This document shows positions 24,417 through 32,710 of a stretch of 46,758 bases of DNA, one piece after another. Both the position numbers and the translations under genes were made by a program. Every line of letters begins with the position of its first letter. Position 1 is the first letter of the stretch. The DNA comes from Iningainema tapete BLCC-T55 (GTDB lineage: Bacteria; Cyanobacteriota; Cyanobacteriia; Cyanobacteriales; Nostocaceae), in the NCBI RefSeq assembly GCF_014698965.1, contig NZ_JACXAE010000061.1:74205-120962 (forward strand). Reading direction: 5' to 3'. A model generated the notes under the pieces. That model did no database searches and was not told where the DNA came from. It saw only the letters and a list, made by a program, of their open reading frames with translations.

Positions 24417-25703
24417 ATGCTGAAGACGGATAAGTTTTTTGTGTTTATGTTTCTATTCCATCGATTCCGCCAAATAATCATTCGGTTTGTGCCGCTCTGT
24501 TTGACGACGATCTTGCTGGTGCTTGGCTCTTGTGCGATCGCCCAGAGCCAACTGCCCTTACTATCAGCCAATGCTGCCAATGATTCCCTTCATCCTCCAT
24601 CTACAGTCAACCGCTATGGGGAGTATGAAACGGCTCCAATCCAATCGCCGCTGGATAACAATAAATTGTTTGATGTCACTTCTCCCACAATTTTTAATCG
24701 CGATAAAGTCCCGGACGGGAAACTCCCGGTTGAAGTTCGGGCAAAAGAGGTGAATGAGCGGTTGTGGAGGATTTTCAAACGAACCATCAGTGCTCAACAG
24801 ACGCCAACTGTCACTGTCGCCACCTTGAATAACCGACCCGTCCTGGAAATTCGTAATGATAAATCTACCCTTCCAATTCGCGTGGTAACCGTAACAGAAC
24901 CAGATGCCGACTTTAATGGCAAAACTCTGGACAAATTAGCCCAGGAATGGCAAAAGATTCTTCAAGATGAAATGGTTCGGTTCAAACAGTTGACTGCACA
25001 GAAAGTCATTGCCCAGCGTGTGGTACAGGCATTTCAAATCTTGCTGAGCTTGTTGATTGCCAGCCCTACGATCTGGTTTCTGAGACGAATGTTGACCCGT
25101 AGACAACAAATCCTAGAAGCCCGTTATCAACAGCAACTAGCGGTACTTGCAGAAGCGGAAAAAGCACAGAAATCCGAAGCAATTGCCTCATCAGAAACTA
25201 CGGAAGGAGAAGAAATGAAAGCAAGAGAAATTGCGGATTTGCGAGCGCAATTTTTGACAACTTTCCAACACCAATTTAGTCTGAAGCGTCAATTAGACAT
25301 TGACAAATTTCTCCAATGGGCACTGTTCTGGATTTTCATTTTGATGTGGTACATCGGCATTGCTCGCATCATGTCCACAGTCCCCCTATTGATGCAATGG
25401 AGCCTTTACGTATGGGCAACACCACTCGCGTTGATTGCAATTTGGTTTGGCATTAGTTTAGCGATCCGCATCAGCAAAAGTTTGATTGATCGCTTAATGC
25501 ATTCCTGGAAAGCCAATCCCCTCCTCTCGTTCGGAGAAGTACAACGAATTGCTCTGAGAAGTACAACGATCGCGTCCGCTTTAAAGGGATTCGTTAGTTT
25601 TGTTTTGGTGATAGTAGGAATTATTTGGACTCTCAGTTTATTCAATGTTCCAACCAGTTCAATTTTCGCGGGAGGGGCGATCCAATTGAAAAATTTACGT
25701 TAG
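24417..25703 (+). pseudogene. MscS-type mechanosensitive channel lacking its C-terminal half
   Basis: 428 codons. A signal peptide with TTILLVLGSCAIAQS is followed by a roughly 150-residue periplasmic domain, a membrane helix (about 202-222), an Ala/Glu-rich coiled segment, and two to three helices ending TLSLFNVPTSSIFAGGA. At this point family members continue into the pore helix TM3 and the cytosolic beta domain. Here the frame ends after seven unrelated residues. Without the pore helix the protein cannot form a channel, so I call it truncated, though it may still be translated. An ATG at 24447 is an alternative start. Confidence 0.8.
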
Positions 25704-25780
25704 ATCTAAATTGTATGATGCAACACTTGACATATGAAGTATGTTCGTGATTTTATTTTTGTAAAACATGAAAATTAATA

Positions 25781-25829
25781 AGCTGGCAATATAACTAAAA
25801 ATTAAAGCTAACAATATGACTAAAAATAA
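25781..25829 (+). repeat. Tandem 24-bp imperfect repeat before the M13 peptidase
   Basis: Bases 25781-25804 and 25806-25829 match at about 20 of 24 positions. The second copy ends just before the start codon at 25832 and contains a decoy ATG at 25816 that meets a stop at once. Confidence 0.6.
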
Positions 25830-25831
25830 AT

Positions 25832-27961
25832 ATGACAAATAATAAGCAATTTCCCATCTCCCGCACCTTAGCTAGCAGTATCCTTCTAGTTCTAGGGATC
25901 GAGACTATATCCTGTACCATCTCTTTAGGTAATCAGTCCAATAACAACAAAGTTGGTAGTAACAAATCCGAACAAGTTTCTAATGCTGGGTTTCCCATAG
26001 GCTTTTCGGTATCCAAAATGGATACCAAGGTAAACCCCAAGCAGGACTTCTATAAGTTTGCAGCAGGCAAATGGCTAGATGCTGCTAAGATTCCTCCTGA
26101 CCTACTGAGCGTATCAGGATTCGACCTACTGAGCAAACAGGTTTCAAAGCAAATACAGCAGGTAACCCAACAAGCAGCTGCACAAAGTGCTAAGGCTCCA
26201 AAAGGAAGTCCATTGCAACAGACTGGCGATTTATATGCTTCTGGCATGGATGTGAAGCGCCTAGAAAGTTTGGGAGTGTCTCCCCTGAAGCCTGTATTTG
26301 ACCGTGTTGAGGCAATCGATTCGCCGCAAGCGTTAGCTAAAACCGTTGCCGAGATGGAGAAGCTCGGTCAGACGCCCATTTTGGCAGCTTCTATTTCATC
26401 GGATATTGAGGACGCAAAAACCAATGCCATCTACATAGCTGGTGGCATTATACACTTACCAACCCAAGAGGATTATTTGAGTCAAAACAGAGCTGCTATC
26501 CGTCAAGCTTATTTGGATTATGTAGCCGCTAACTTGGAAATCGCTGGCAGTTCTCCTGTAAAAGCAAAAGCTGACGCCAAGAAGATTTTGGAAATGGAGA
26601 CTCGTATCGCCAGCAAGCAACTCAGCCCCGTTGAGCGAAGAGATCTCAAAAAGCGATTCAAAAAGATGTCGTTTGCACAGCTTGAGTCTTTGTTGTCAAA
26701 CTTCGATGTCAAGAGCTATTTTGAGAAGTTGGGATTACCAACGAAAGGAAATGTCATTGTTGTGGATTCTGGTTCATTAGCAGATCTCAACCAAATGCTG
26801 AAGGAATACTCAATGGATGACATCAAGACGTATTTGCGCTGGGGTGTTTTAAGTGACAATCAACCCTACTTGACACCGGCGTTTGACAAGCCTGCACTTG
26901 TGTTTCTTAAGGCATATTATGGAAACGAATTTGAATTTCCGCCACGTGCTGAGCGCGTGACCCTTCAAATTAAAACAACACTCGGTCATCCCTTGTCCCA
27001 ACTATATATCAAGGAACATTTTTCTCCAGAAGCCAAACAGAGGGTAGAACAGATGCTGGGGCAAATCAAGACTTTGTTCAAGGAGCGGCTGAAAGCAAAC
27101 AGCTGGCTCCGCGATGCCACCCGTAAATCAGCACTGGAGAAAATCGACCGCATGGAGATCAAAGTGGGTTTCCCGGAGAAATGGATCGATTATTCGAGTA
27201 TTGATATTCGCCGGGATGACTATTTTGGCAATATCATGCGAATCAATGAATTTCTTAGCCACCGTAATCTCTCACAGTTAGGCAAACCGTTGACCCATGA
27301 TGAATTCAACTCACAGGGAACATTGCCCATCGCTGTTAATGCAGCTTACGATCCCACAACAAACGGAATTGAGATTCCAGCCGCGTTTCTACAACCGCCA
27401 TTTTTCGATCCAAAGAGCGATGCTGCAGTGAATTTTTGCTCTATTGGTGCTGTAATTGGTCATGAAATCACTCACGGCTTTGACAGTCAAGGGCGGCTCT
27501 TCAATGCTCAAGGCAATCTCCAGAATTGGTGGACTAATGAAGATGCTACTAAGTTCTCAGCGCAGACAGAGAAACTGGTGAAACAAGCAGATGCTTTTCA
27601 AGTACTTCCGGGGGTGAAATTGAACGGAAAGCTCTCGGTAGGGGAGAATCTTGCTGATATCGGTGGGATTAGCTTAGCTTATGAGGCGCTAGGGCAGTAT
27701 TTGAAGAAAAATCCCCAAGCTAATCAAAAGATTGATGGCTACACACCACAACAGCGTTGCTTTATTGCCTGGGCTCAGCTATGGGCTGAGAAGGCTAATG
27801 AAAGCGCTATTCGCCAACTGGCGGCAACCGATCCGCATCCTCCAGGCTCTTATCGTGGCTTTGCTGCTTTACAACATGAAGATGGGTTTTTCAAGACCTT
27901 TGCTATCAAACCCGGCGATCCCATGTGGCTGGATAAGAAAGACCGCGTAAAATTATGGTAG
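25832..27961 (+). CDS. M13 (neprilysin/PepO) family zinc metallopeptidase
   Basis: 709 residues, the usual length. An N-terminal hydrophobic segment (ASSILLVLGIETISC) indicates export, possibly as a lipoprotein although the lipobox is poor. The zinc site is complete: HEITH at 544-548 with catalytic Glu, and the third ligand Glu605 in ENLADIGG. The substrate-binding NAAY motif and PAAFLQPPFFD are present, as is the C-terminal AADPHPPGSYR-type element (ATDPHPPGSYRG). It cleaves peptides of limited size outside the cytoplasm. It stands alone between a truncated mscS and small exported proteins. Confidence 0.93.
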   Translation: MTNNKQFPISRTLASSILLVLGIETISCTISLGNQSNNNKVGSNKSEQVSNAGFPIGFSVSKMDTKVNPKQDFYKFAAGKWLDAAKIPPDLLSVSGFDLLSKQVSKQIQQVTQQAAAQSAKAPKGSPLQQTGDLYASGMDVKRLESLGVSPLKPVFDRVEAIDSPQALAKTVAEMEKLGQTPILAASISSDIEDAKTNAIYIAGGIIHLPTQEDYLSQNRAAIRQAYLDYVAANLEIAGSSPVKAKADAKKILEMETRIASKQLSPVERRDLKKRFKKMSFAQLESLLSNFDVKSYFEKLGLPTKGNVIVVDSGSLADLNQMLKEYSMDDIKTYLRWGVLSDNQPYLTPAFDKPALVFLKAYYGNEFEFPPRAERVTLQIKTTLGHPLSQLYIKEHFSPEAKQRVEQMLGQIKTLFKERLKANSWLRDATRKSALEKIDRMEIKVGFPEKWIDYSSIDIRRDDYFGNIMRINEFLSHRNLSQLGKPLTHDEFNSQGTLPIAVNAAYDPTTNGIEIPAAFLQPPFFDPKSDAAVNFCSIGAVIGHEITHGFDSQGRLFNAQGNLQNWWTNEDATKFSAQTEKLVKQADAFQVLPGVKLNGKLSVGENLADIGGISLAYEALGQYLKKNPQANQKIDGYTPQQRCFIAWAQLWAEKANESAIRQLAATDPHPPGSYRGFAALQHEDGFFKTFAIKPGDPMWLDKKDRVKLW

Positions 27962-28170
27962 AAATACAAGAGCAAAGGTCCAAGGCTACGCTCATCTTTA
28001 TGCGGAGTTTGACGTTCTCTTGATGCTTGTGGAGGATTTATTGAGAGGAAAGTCTTCATTACCCAACAATACCTTCACAATCATCTAAAACATTAAATTT
28101 TGATAGTTTTTAATACAAGTAAATGGCTCCTGTTTTTTGAAAATGAGTATGTATTTGAAGGATAGTAACA

Positions 28171-28578
28171 GTGAAAAAAATCATTCTTATTAGTTTATTA
28201 ACTATAACTACCGCTCCATCTTTGTTATTTTTCAATGAAACCGCTTTCGGTCGTGAAAGAAATCGACATCGTTCCCATCAAGAACATCGTGAGCAAATGG
28301 TAGAAACTGAATGCCATCCCGTAACGGAACCATACGTTTCTGAGGACGCTGCCAATCATCCTGGTGCTTATTCCGATGGTTATCGTCAAGGAACTGCTAG
28401 TGCTCAACGAGGAGAGTCATTTAAACCACGTACCGCAGGTGGAGAATTTGCACGCGGTTTTAGAGATGGTTACTACGGTAAGAGATTTGCTGGTCAGGAA
28501 AATGAAGTTCCCGACCGTGTTCAATATCGAACTGTAACCAAGTGTTCTACACGTAATATCCAATATAGAGATTACTAG
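28171..28578 (+). CDS. Small exported protein, basic and Gly/Arg-rich
   Basis: 135 residues from a GTG. A signal peptide (KKIILISLLTITTAPSLLFF) is followed by a His/Arg-rich stretch and a repeat-like core, YSDGYRQGTASAQRGES and FARGFRDGYYGKRF, in which D/RGY recurs. Two cysteines (in ETECHP and TKCSTR) could form a disulfide. I do not recognise it. The next gene starts 10 bases after the stop and is also exported, so the two form a likely pair. Confidence 0.65.
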   Translation: MKKIILISLLTITTAPSLLFFNETAFGRERNRHRSHQEHREQMVETECHPVTEPYVSEDAANHPGAYSDGYRQGTASAQRGESFKPRTAGGEFARGFRDGYYGKRFAGQENEVPDRVQYRTVTKCSTRNIQYRDY

Positions 28579-28588
28579 AAAATCATTA

Positions 28589-29047
28589 ATGAAATTGAAA
28601 ATTGTAGTTTTAGCGGTATTAATAGCAATGGGTGTAACAGCCCAATCTGAGTTCACTACTGCTCAACAAAGTGAGTTGATTCAGCAAGCACCACAACAAC
28701 AAAACGATAGACGGGCATCAATCGCTAACATTAATCCTAACAAGCCCATCCGAATTCGTGTTGTGAATCAGTCTAATGTTAGCATCGTAGCTGTACTAGC
28801 AGAACCAACATCACGCGAACACAACGTATCGCCTCAGAAGTCTATTACCTTTGGTACACTCCATACCAGCTATCTACCACCACCAGTAGACCTGACGGTA
28901 TACACCGATGTCAAAGAAATGAATTTACGCACTCGAATCAAGGTTGTAAATAATGAACTAATTGTTACCATTACAGCCAAGCCAGCGACTTATGGTATAA
29001 CACGTTCTATTTATATAGACCCAAAAGGTGCCATCTATCTCTACTAG
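28589..29047 (+). CDS. Small exported protein with beta-rich domain
   Basis: 152 residues. A signal peptide (KLKIVVLAVLIAMGVTAQS) is followed by a Gln-rich linker. A domain of about 95 residues with alternating beta strands comes next (IRIRVVNQSNVSIVAVLAEP, ITFGTLHTSYLPPPVDLTVY, ELIVTITAKPATYG). The pattern suggests a small Ig-like or periplasmic fold. I do not recognise the family. It begins 10 bases after the previous gene and was probably transcribed with it. Confidence 0.65.
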   Translation: MKLKIVVLAVLIAMGVTAQSEFTTAQQSELIQQAPQQQNDRRASIANINPNKPIRIRVVNQSNVSIVAVLAEPTSREHNVSPQKSITFGTLHTSYLPPPVDLTVYTDVKEMNLRTRIKVVNNELIVTITAKPATYGITRSIYIDPKGAIYLY

Positions 29048-29122
29048 TCTTTCTTGATGCAATCAGGGTAAGCTCATCTAATAAAAAAATCATACAATGT
29101 TTAAAGCAGCAACTATTACAGT

Positions 29123-29225
29123 AAGGATGCAAGATTACGTGCATCAAACCTCAGGTAAGCGTTGTCATTAATACTGTGCGGCTACTTTATATAAGCACTG
29201 TCGCTAGTGTCATGAAAATGGTAAA
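29123..29225 (-). pseudogene. 103-bp relic of the AAA_21 ATPase gene
   Basis: It aligns without gaps to 16160-16262 in the ATPase gene at 15637-16623. Translation gives YHFHDTSDSAYIK, an in-frame stop, then INDNAYLR. Nothing of the gene lies on either side, so it is a duplicated scrap. Confidence 0.85.
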
Positions 29226-29258
29226 AAACAAAAAGCTGTTTCTAACACTATAGAGAAA

Positions 29259-29444
29259 CTACAGTCTCAGCACTCTGACTTCCTGCATTCCGGGGGCGAA
29301 GGTTTCTCCTCCTTGCACTAGTTGCAGCGCATAACCTACCGCTTTCTGCACATCTTCGGGAAACTCACGGATATTCTTGCGAGAATCCCCCATCCAGACA
29401 AGAGGGCGTAATTACACCTCTGGAATATCCTCACTATCGACCAT
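29259..29444 (-). pseudogene. Relic of a HigB/Gp49-like (RelE superfamily) toxin gene
   Basis: The minus strand reads MVDSEDIPEV, a stop, LRPLVWMGDSRKNIREFPED and VQKAVGYALQLVQGG before ending in an unrelated tail. GDSRKNIREFPEDV..AIGYAL is the characteristic first third of phage Gp49-like HigB toxins. The catalytic C-terminal part and the partner antitoxin are missing. Confidence 0.7.
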
Positions 29445-29519
29445 AATATATAAAATTTCTTATAAAAACAAGTTAGTACCATAGCTGTGGGATAACAGAT
29501 TATTTGTCGTCTTAACACA

Positions 29520-29756
29520 TTATTGTCGCTCTAAAGTAAAATTTGCGTTTGCACTCGTCAGATCAAGAATTAGGTCATATTGGTCACGAATCAATATATT
29601 CCAGTTTTCGTTTCTATCTTCAAAAGCATGGTGATGGATGCTGTTAGGATTACCGGAAACTGGCTCCATAGTTACTCCGCCTGAGCCGTGCTCAACCAAT
29701 TTAATAGTAATCACATCACTGCTGGGCATTTCAAACTGTACTGTTTCGGAAGCCAT
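29520..29756 (-). CDS. Small hypothetical protein
   Basis: 78 residues from the ATG at 29756; a start at 29768 would add only MRYF. The protein is acidic with beta-strand alternation (TVQFEMPSSDVITIKLVEHG), a His cluster (SIHHHAFED) and no signal peptide or membrane segment. Unknown family. It sits between two pseudogene stretches, but its own frame is clean and could be functional. Confidence 0.5.
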   Translation of the reverse strand: MASETVQFEMPSSDVITIKLVEHGSGGVTMEPVSGNPNSIHHHAFEDRNENWNILIRDQYDLILDLTSANANFTLERQ

Positions 29757-29768
29757 AAAATATCTCAA

Positions 29769-30184
29769 TAAATTTACGGTTTAGCTATATATTAATTATT
29801 ACATTATATATTGTGTAGATTAAACAGTAGAGAAACAGTAAAGCTTTAATAAAGTTTTGTACATAACCACTTAAGCAAAATTTTGACATGTCGCTTACCA
29901 GATATCACATTAGCCACTGACTACTGGGGTGAGCGCTCAACACCACGAGAGCGATCGTCGTCATCTTTGAAATATCTGATAAATTTTTATATGTTAAGTA
30001 TCAGAAAAAAGAGGGTTTTCAATGTCAACCCACGCTTTTGCTTGACGGATGACGGCTTGGGTTAAGATGGAAGGGCTAGCAGCCTATTCTATATGAGTGA
30101 AACTGTCTACGTTGAAACAATATCTTAGGTTACCTCACAGCTAGATCGACCAAAAATCTGATCCTAGCTGCAAATATTGAAGTG
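29769..30184. other. Gene-free AT-rich stretch
   Basis: No supported gene on either strand. AT-rich DNA at 29769-29880 may hold the promoter of the small minus-strand gene. A HIP1-like GAGCGATCG lies at 29949. The right end is the breakpoint of the permease fragment. Confidence 0.5.
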
Positions 30185-30604
30185 ACAAATCCGTTCTGGC
30201 TTGACTCGTCGCGTCACTAGTAACAATCCTGCGGCAATTGGCGTTGCTTGTGCCGTAGGAATACCGACTAAAAATGCCACCAACAGTCCGGCTGTGATGA
30301 GCAAGCTTTTGATTAGCAAGGGTTTAAACACTCGATAGCGCTTTGGGTTTGCCTTGAAGCTGGCTTGTAAGGAACGTACTTCTGGATACAGCCACCATAG
30401 CAAACCAATTTGAATTAAAAGACTCACAACTGCCAAAGGCGTGAGGGCAACAGCAAACTCCAAGTAGCCAATGCCAGAAAAGGAACCGATGAGGATGTTT
30501 TGCGGATTGCCGCTCAAGGTTGCTACTGAACCGAGATTAGTTGCGCCAGCTAGTGCCAGCAGGTAAGGAATCAGTACAATAACAAGATATTGCAGAATTC
30601 TCAT
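30185..30604 (-). pseudogene. Broken SLC13/CitMHS-type permease, copy 2
   Basis: The reading frame starts RILQYLVIVLIPYLLALAGA and continues nearly identically to the copy at 22218-22752 as far as VTRRVKPERI. It then enters unrelated DNA at base 30185 and stops. Only about 130 residues from the middle of the protein remain. Both copies retain TNLGSVATLSGNPQNILIGS. Compared with copy 1 it has some extra N-terminal sequence, so the two derive from one longer gene rather than from each other as they stand. Confidence 0.85.
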
Positions 30605-30751
30605 TTATCTATATTTTTACCATGCCAATTCTGCCAGCCGCTACAATTAAGTTCATGATTTAGATTGCAAAATCAACTCATAAACGTAAATGAAACTTAC
30701 TAAACACCTTGGTCGCCTACCGCAAATTATACTAGCGCCTATGGATTTTTT

Positions 30752-31747
30752 ATGTCAAAAAAGTTACTAAATGCTAAATCTTTCCAGGCTGGTTTTTTAG
30801 CTTTGACGATTAGTTTATTTGGGTGTAAGAATCTAAGTAATGTAGCAAACACTTCTACCACAGTTACTTCTGCTCAAATCAATAATAATCTCCCTATAGT
30901 CGTAGTAACGACCAGTGTACTATGTGATTTAACTAGACAGGTAGCCGGAGAGACTATTAATCTTACCTGCTTAATTCCCCCCGATCGCAACCCCTATCTT
31001 TATCAACCAAAGCCAGAAGACAGTGCAGCGATTGAGCAAGCTAAACTTATCCTTTATAGTGGGTATAATCTTGAACCAAGGGTATTTAAATTAATTAAGG
31101 CGAGTAAAAATAATGTGCCTAAAATCGCCGTTGGTCAACGTGCAGTTCCTAAGCCCATACCTTTAAACGATTATGGTAACATACCAGCAGATCCTTATGT
31201 TTGGCACAATGCTAAAAACGGGATCAGGATGGTAGAGGTAATTAATACTAATTTGGGTAGACTACTACCTAAAAATGCTTCTCTATATAATAGTAACGCG
31301 CAAAAACTCAAAAATGAACTAACTCAATTAGATACTTGGATTAAGTCACGAATTGCGAGCATTCCCGCTGATGAACGTCAGTTAGTTACGACTCGTGATA
31401 CAATGAGTTACTATGTTCAAGCTTACGGTCTTTCTTATGCTAGCGCCTTAAAAGGTATCAGCAGTGGAGGAGCTTCTGCGGCAGGTGTAAAAACACTGGT
31501 TCAAGGCATTCAAAAAACTAGCGTACCCAAAATTTTTACAGAAACCACAGCTAACCCTAATTTAGTCAAAGCGATCGCTCAACAAGCTAGAGTCAAAGTT
31601 TCCGAAAGACGACTATTTGCTGACGATTTAGGTGCGTCAGGAAGCGAGGGAGACACTTACCAAAAAATGATGGTTGCCAATACTCGCACAATTGTGGAAG
31701 GGTTGGGTGGTACATATTTGATTTTTCGCCCAAAAGTAACGAAGTAG
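30752..31747 (+). CDS. ZnuA/MntC-like substrate-binding lipoprotein with metal-ligand histidines replaced
   Basis: 331 residues with lipobox LFGC, so anchored outside the inner membrane. The cluster 9 binding-protein fold is clear (VVVTTSVLCDLTRQVAG, LYQPKPEDSAAIEQAKLIL, KNGIRMVEVI, GSEGDTYQKMMVANTR). Normal members bind Zn or Mn through three His and one Asp/Glu. Here the three His sites read NPY (Tyr82) for DPH, DPY (Tyr149) for DPH, and TRD (Arg215) for THD; only Asp291 in LFADD remains. The frame is intact. It may bind something else, act in another way, or be decaying. No permease or ATPase gene adjoins it and no Zur-like box precedes it. Confidence 0.88.
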   Translation: MSKKLLNAKSFQAGFLALTISLFGCKNLSNVANTSTTVTSAQINNNLPIVVVTTSVLCDLTRQVAGETINLTCLIPPDRNPYLYQPKPEDSAAIEQAKLILYSGYNLEPRVFKLIKASKNNVPKIAVGQRAVPKPIPLNDYGNIPADPYVWHNAKNGIRMVEVINTNLGRLLPKNASLYNSNAQKLKNELTQLDTWIKSRIASIPADERQLVTTRDTMSYYVQAYGLSYASALKGISSGGASAAGVKTLVQGIQKTSVPKIFTETTANPNLVKAIAQQARVKVSERRLFADDLGASGSEGDTYQKMMVANTRTIVEGLGGTYLIFRPKVTK

Positions 31748-31756
31748 CGAGAAATC

Positions 31757-31789
31757 AGAAGCCCGACTTCTTCAAGAAGTCGGGCTTCT
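31757..31789. terminator. Hairpin terminator / dispersed palindrome, copy 2
   Basis: Arms AGAAGCCCGACTTCTT and AAGAAGTCGGGCTTCT form a nearly loopless hairpin 10 bases after the lipoprotein stop and between convergent genes. It shares the GACTTNTTNAAGAAGTC core with 4948-4984 and 32622-32654. Confidence 0.75.
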
Positions 31790-31814
31790 AAGGATGGACT
31801 TCTCTTGATTTAGT

Positions 31815-32453
31815 TCATGTTCCTTCTAACGCCAGCAAATGTTCAGGAAAATGACGCCTGTCACCTAGTACTTCCAGTAAAGGACCATGTTCACCAAACT
31901 TAACAATACTTAAAGAGGCAGCCAGGATACTGATGCGATCGCGATAACGTCCCAAGTCGATACCGAGAAGGCTACATAAAATAATTCGCAGCGTTGCTTT
32001 ATGAGAAACTACTAAAACATTACCCGTCGTGTGCTTTTGTTCAATTTCTGCAATTACTAGCATAGCACGACTAGCGATTTGTACAGATGTTTCTCCGCCG
32101 GTGGGGGGATTCCAAGCAGGCTCTGTTAACCAGCGGATATAATCTTCCGCGTAATGCTGTTTTACATACTCCTGAGTTTTATCTTCCCACTCACCATACC
32201 TAATTTCCTTCAACCCATCTCGCAATTGCATCTCCATGCCTGTAGCATCACATAAAGGCTTAGCAGTGGCGATCGTCCTTTTCATTGGACTAGAATATAT
32301 TGCTGTCCAGGGTATGGAACTGTAGGCATCTGCAAAAGATGAAGCCATCTGAGTTCCTTCTGGTGTTAATTCTGGATCTAAATCACCACAGTAACCACCC
32401 GTGCGACTATAAAATGTTTCTCCATGCCTTAGTAGATATAGCCTTAAACTCAT
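31815..32453 (-). CDS. Histidine phosphatase family protein (phosphoglycerate mutase-like)
   Basis: 212 residues. The catalytic RHG is in LYLLRHGETFYS (His10). The partner Arg is in IYSSPMKRTIATA, the acid Glu in LKEIRYGEWED and the second His in VLVVSHKATLRIIL. This is the cofactor-dependent mutase / broad phosphatase (GpmB/CobC-like) branch. The substrate is not predictable, and in cyanobacteria such proteins act on sugar phosphates or phosphoserine. It is cytosolic. The start at 32453 is followed at once by the conserved strand, so it is secure. Confidence 0.9.
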   Translation of the reverse strand: MSLRLYLLRHGETFYSRTGGYCGDLDPELTPEGTQMASSFADAYSSIPWTAIYSSPMKRTIATAKPLCDATGMEMQLRDGLKEIRYGEWEDKTQEYVKQHYAEDYIRWLTEPAWNPPTGGETSVQIASRAMLVIAEIEQKHTTGNVLVVSHKATLRIILCSLLGIDLGRYRDRISILAASLSIVKFGEHGPLLEVLGDRRHFPEHLLALEGT

Positions 32454-32621
32454 AAAATTTCCAAATTTTCTTCCAATTTTACAGTTTTTCTTGTTTAACT
32501 TTAATAGAAACTATGGTGTTTTCAATTTAAAATATTTTTGCCATTACCATAATTACTTTCTTTTGTCTCTTTAAATTTAAATTAAAAATACTTTAAATCT
32601 TTATTAATGAGACATCAAGAA

Positions 32622-32654
32622 AGATACCCGACTTCTTTAAGAAGTCGGGTATCT
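32622..32654. repeat. Dispersed palindrome, copy 3
   Basis: AGATACCCGACTTCTT and its exact inverted copy, separated by one base, lie upstream of ppk1 between divergent genes. A terminator role is unlikely here, so the family is better seen as a small repeat element. Confidence 0.75.
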
Positions 32655-32710
32655 AGTAATATTAACGTAGTGTAAAGTACAGCCCGTGTTTTTTATTAGG
32701 ATTAATAATC

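Noticed and set aside
29336-29518. 60-codon minus-strand open frame
   Set aside because: It is an alternative frame of the HigB-like toxin relic; the family match is in the other frame.
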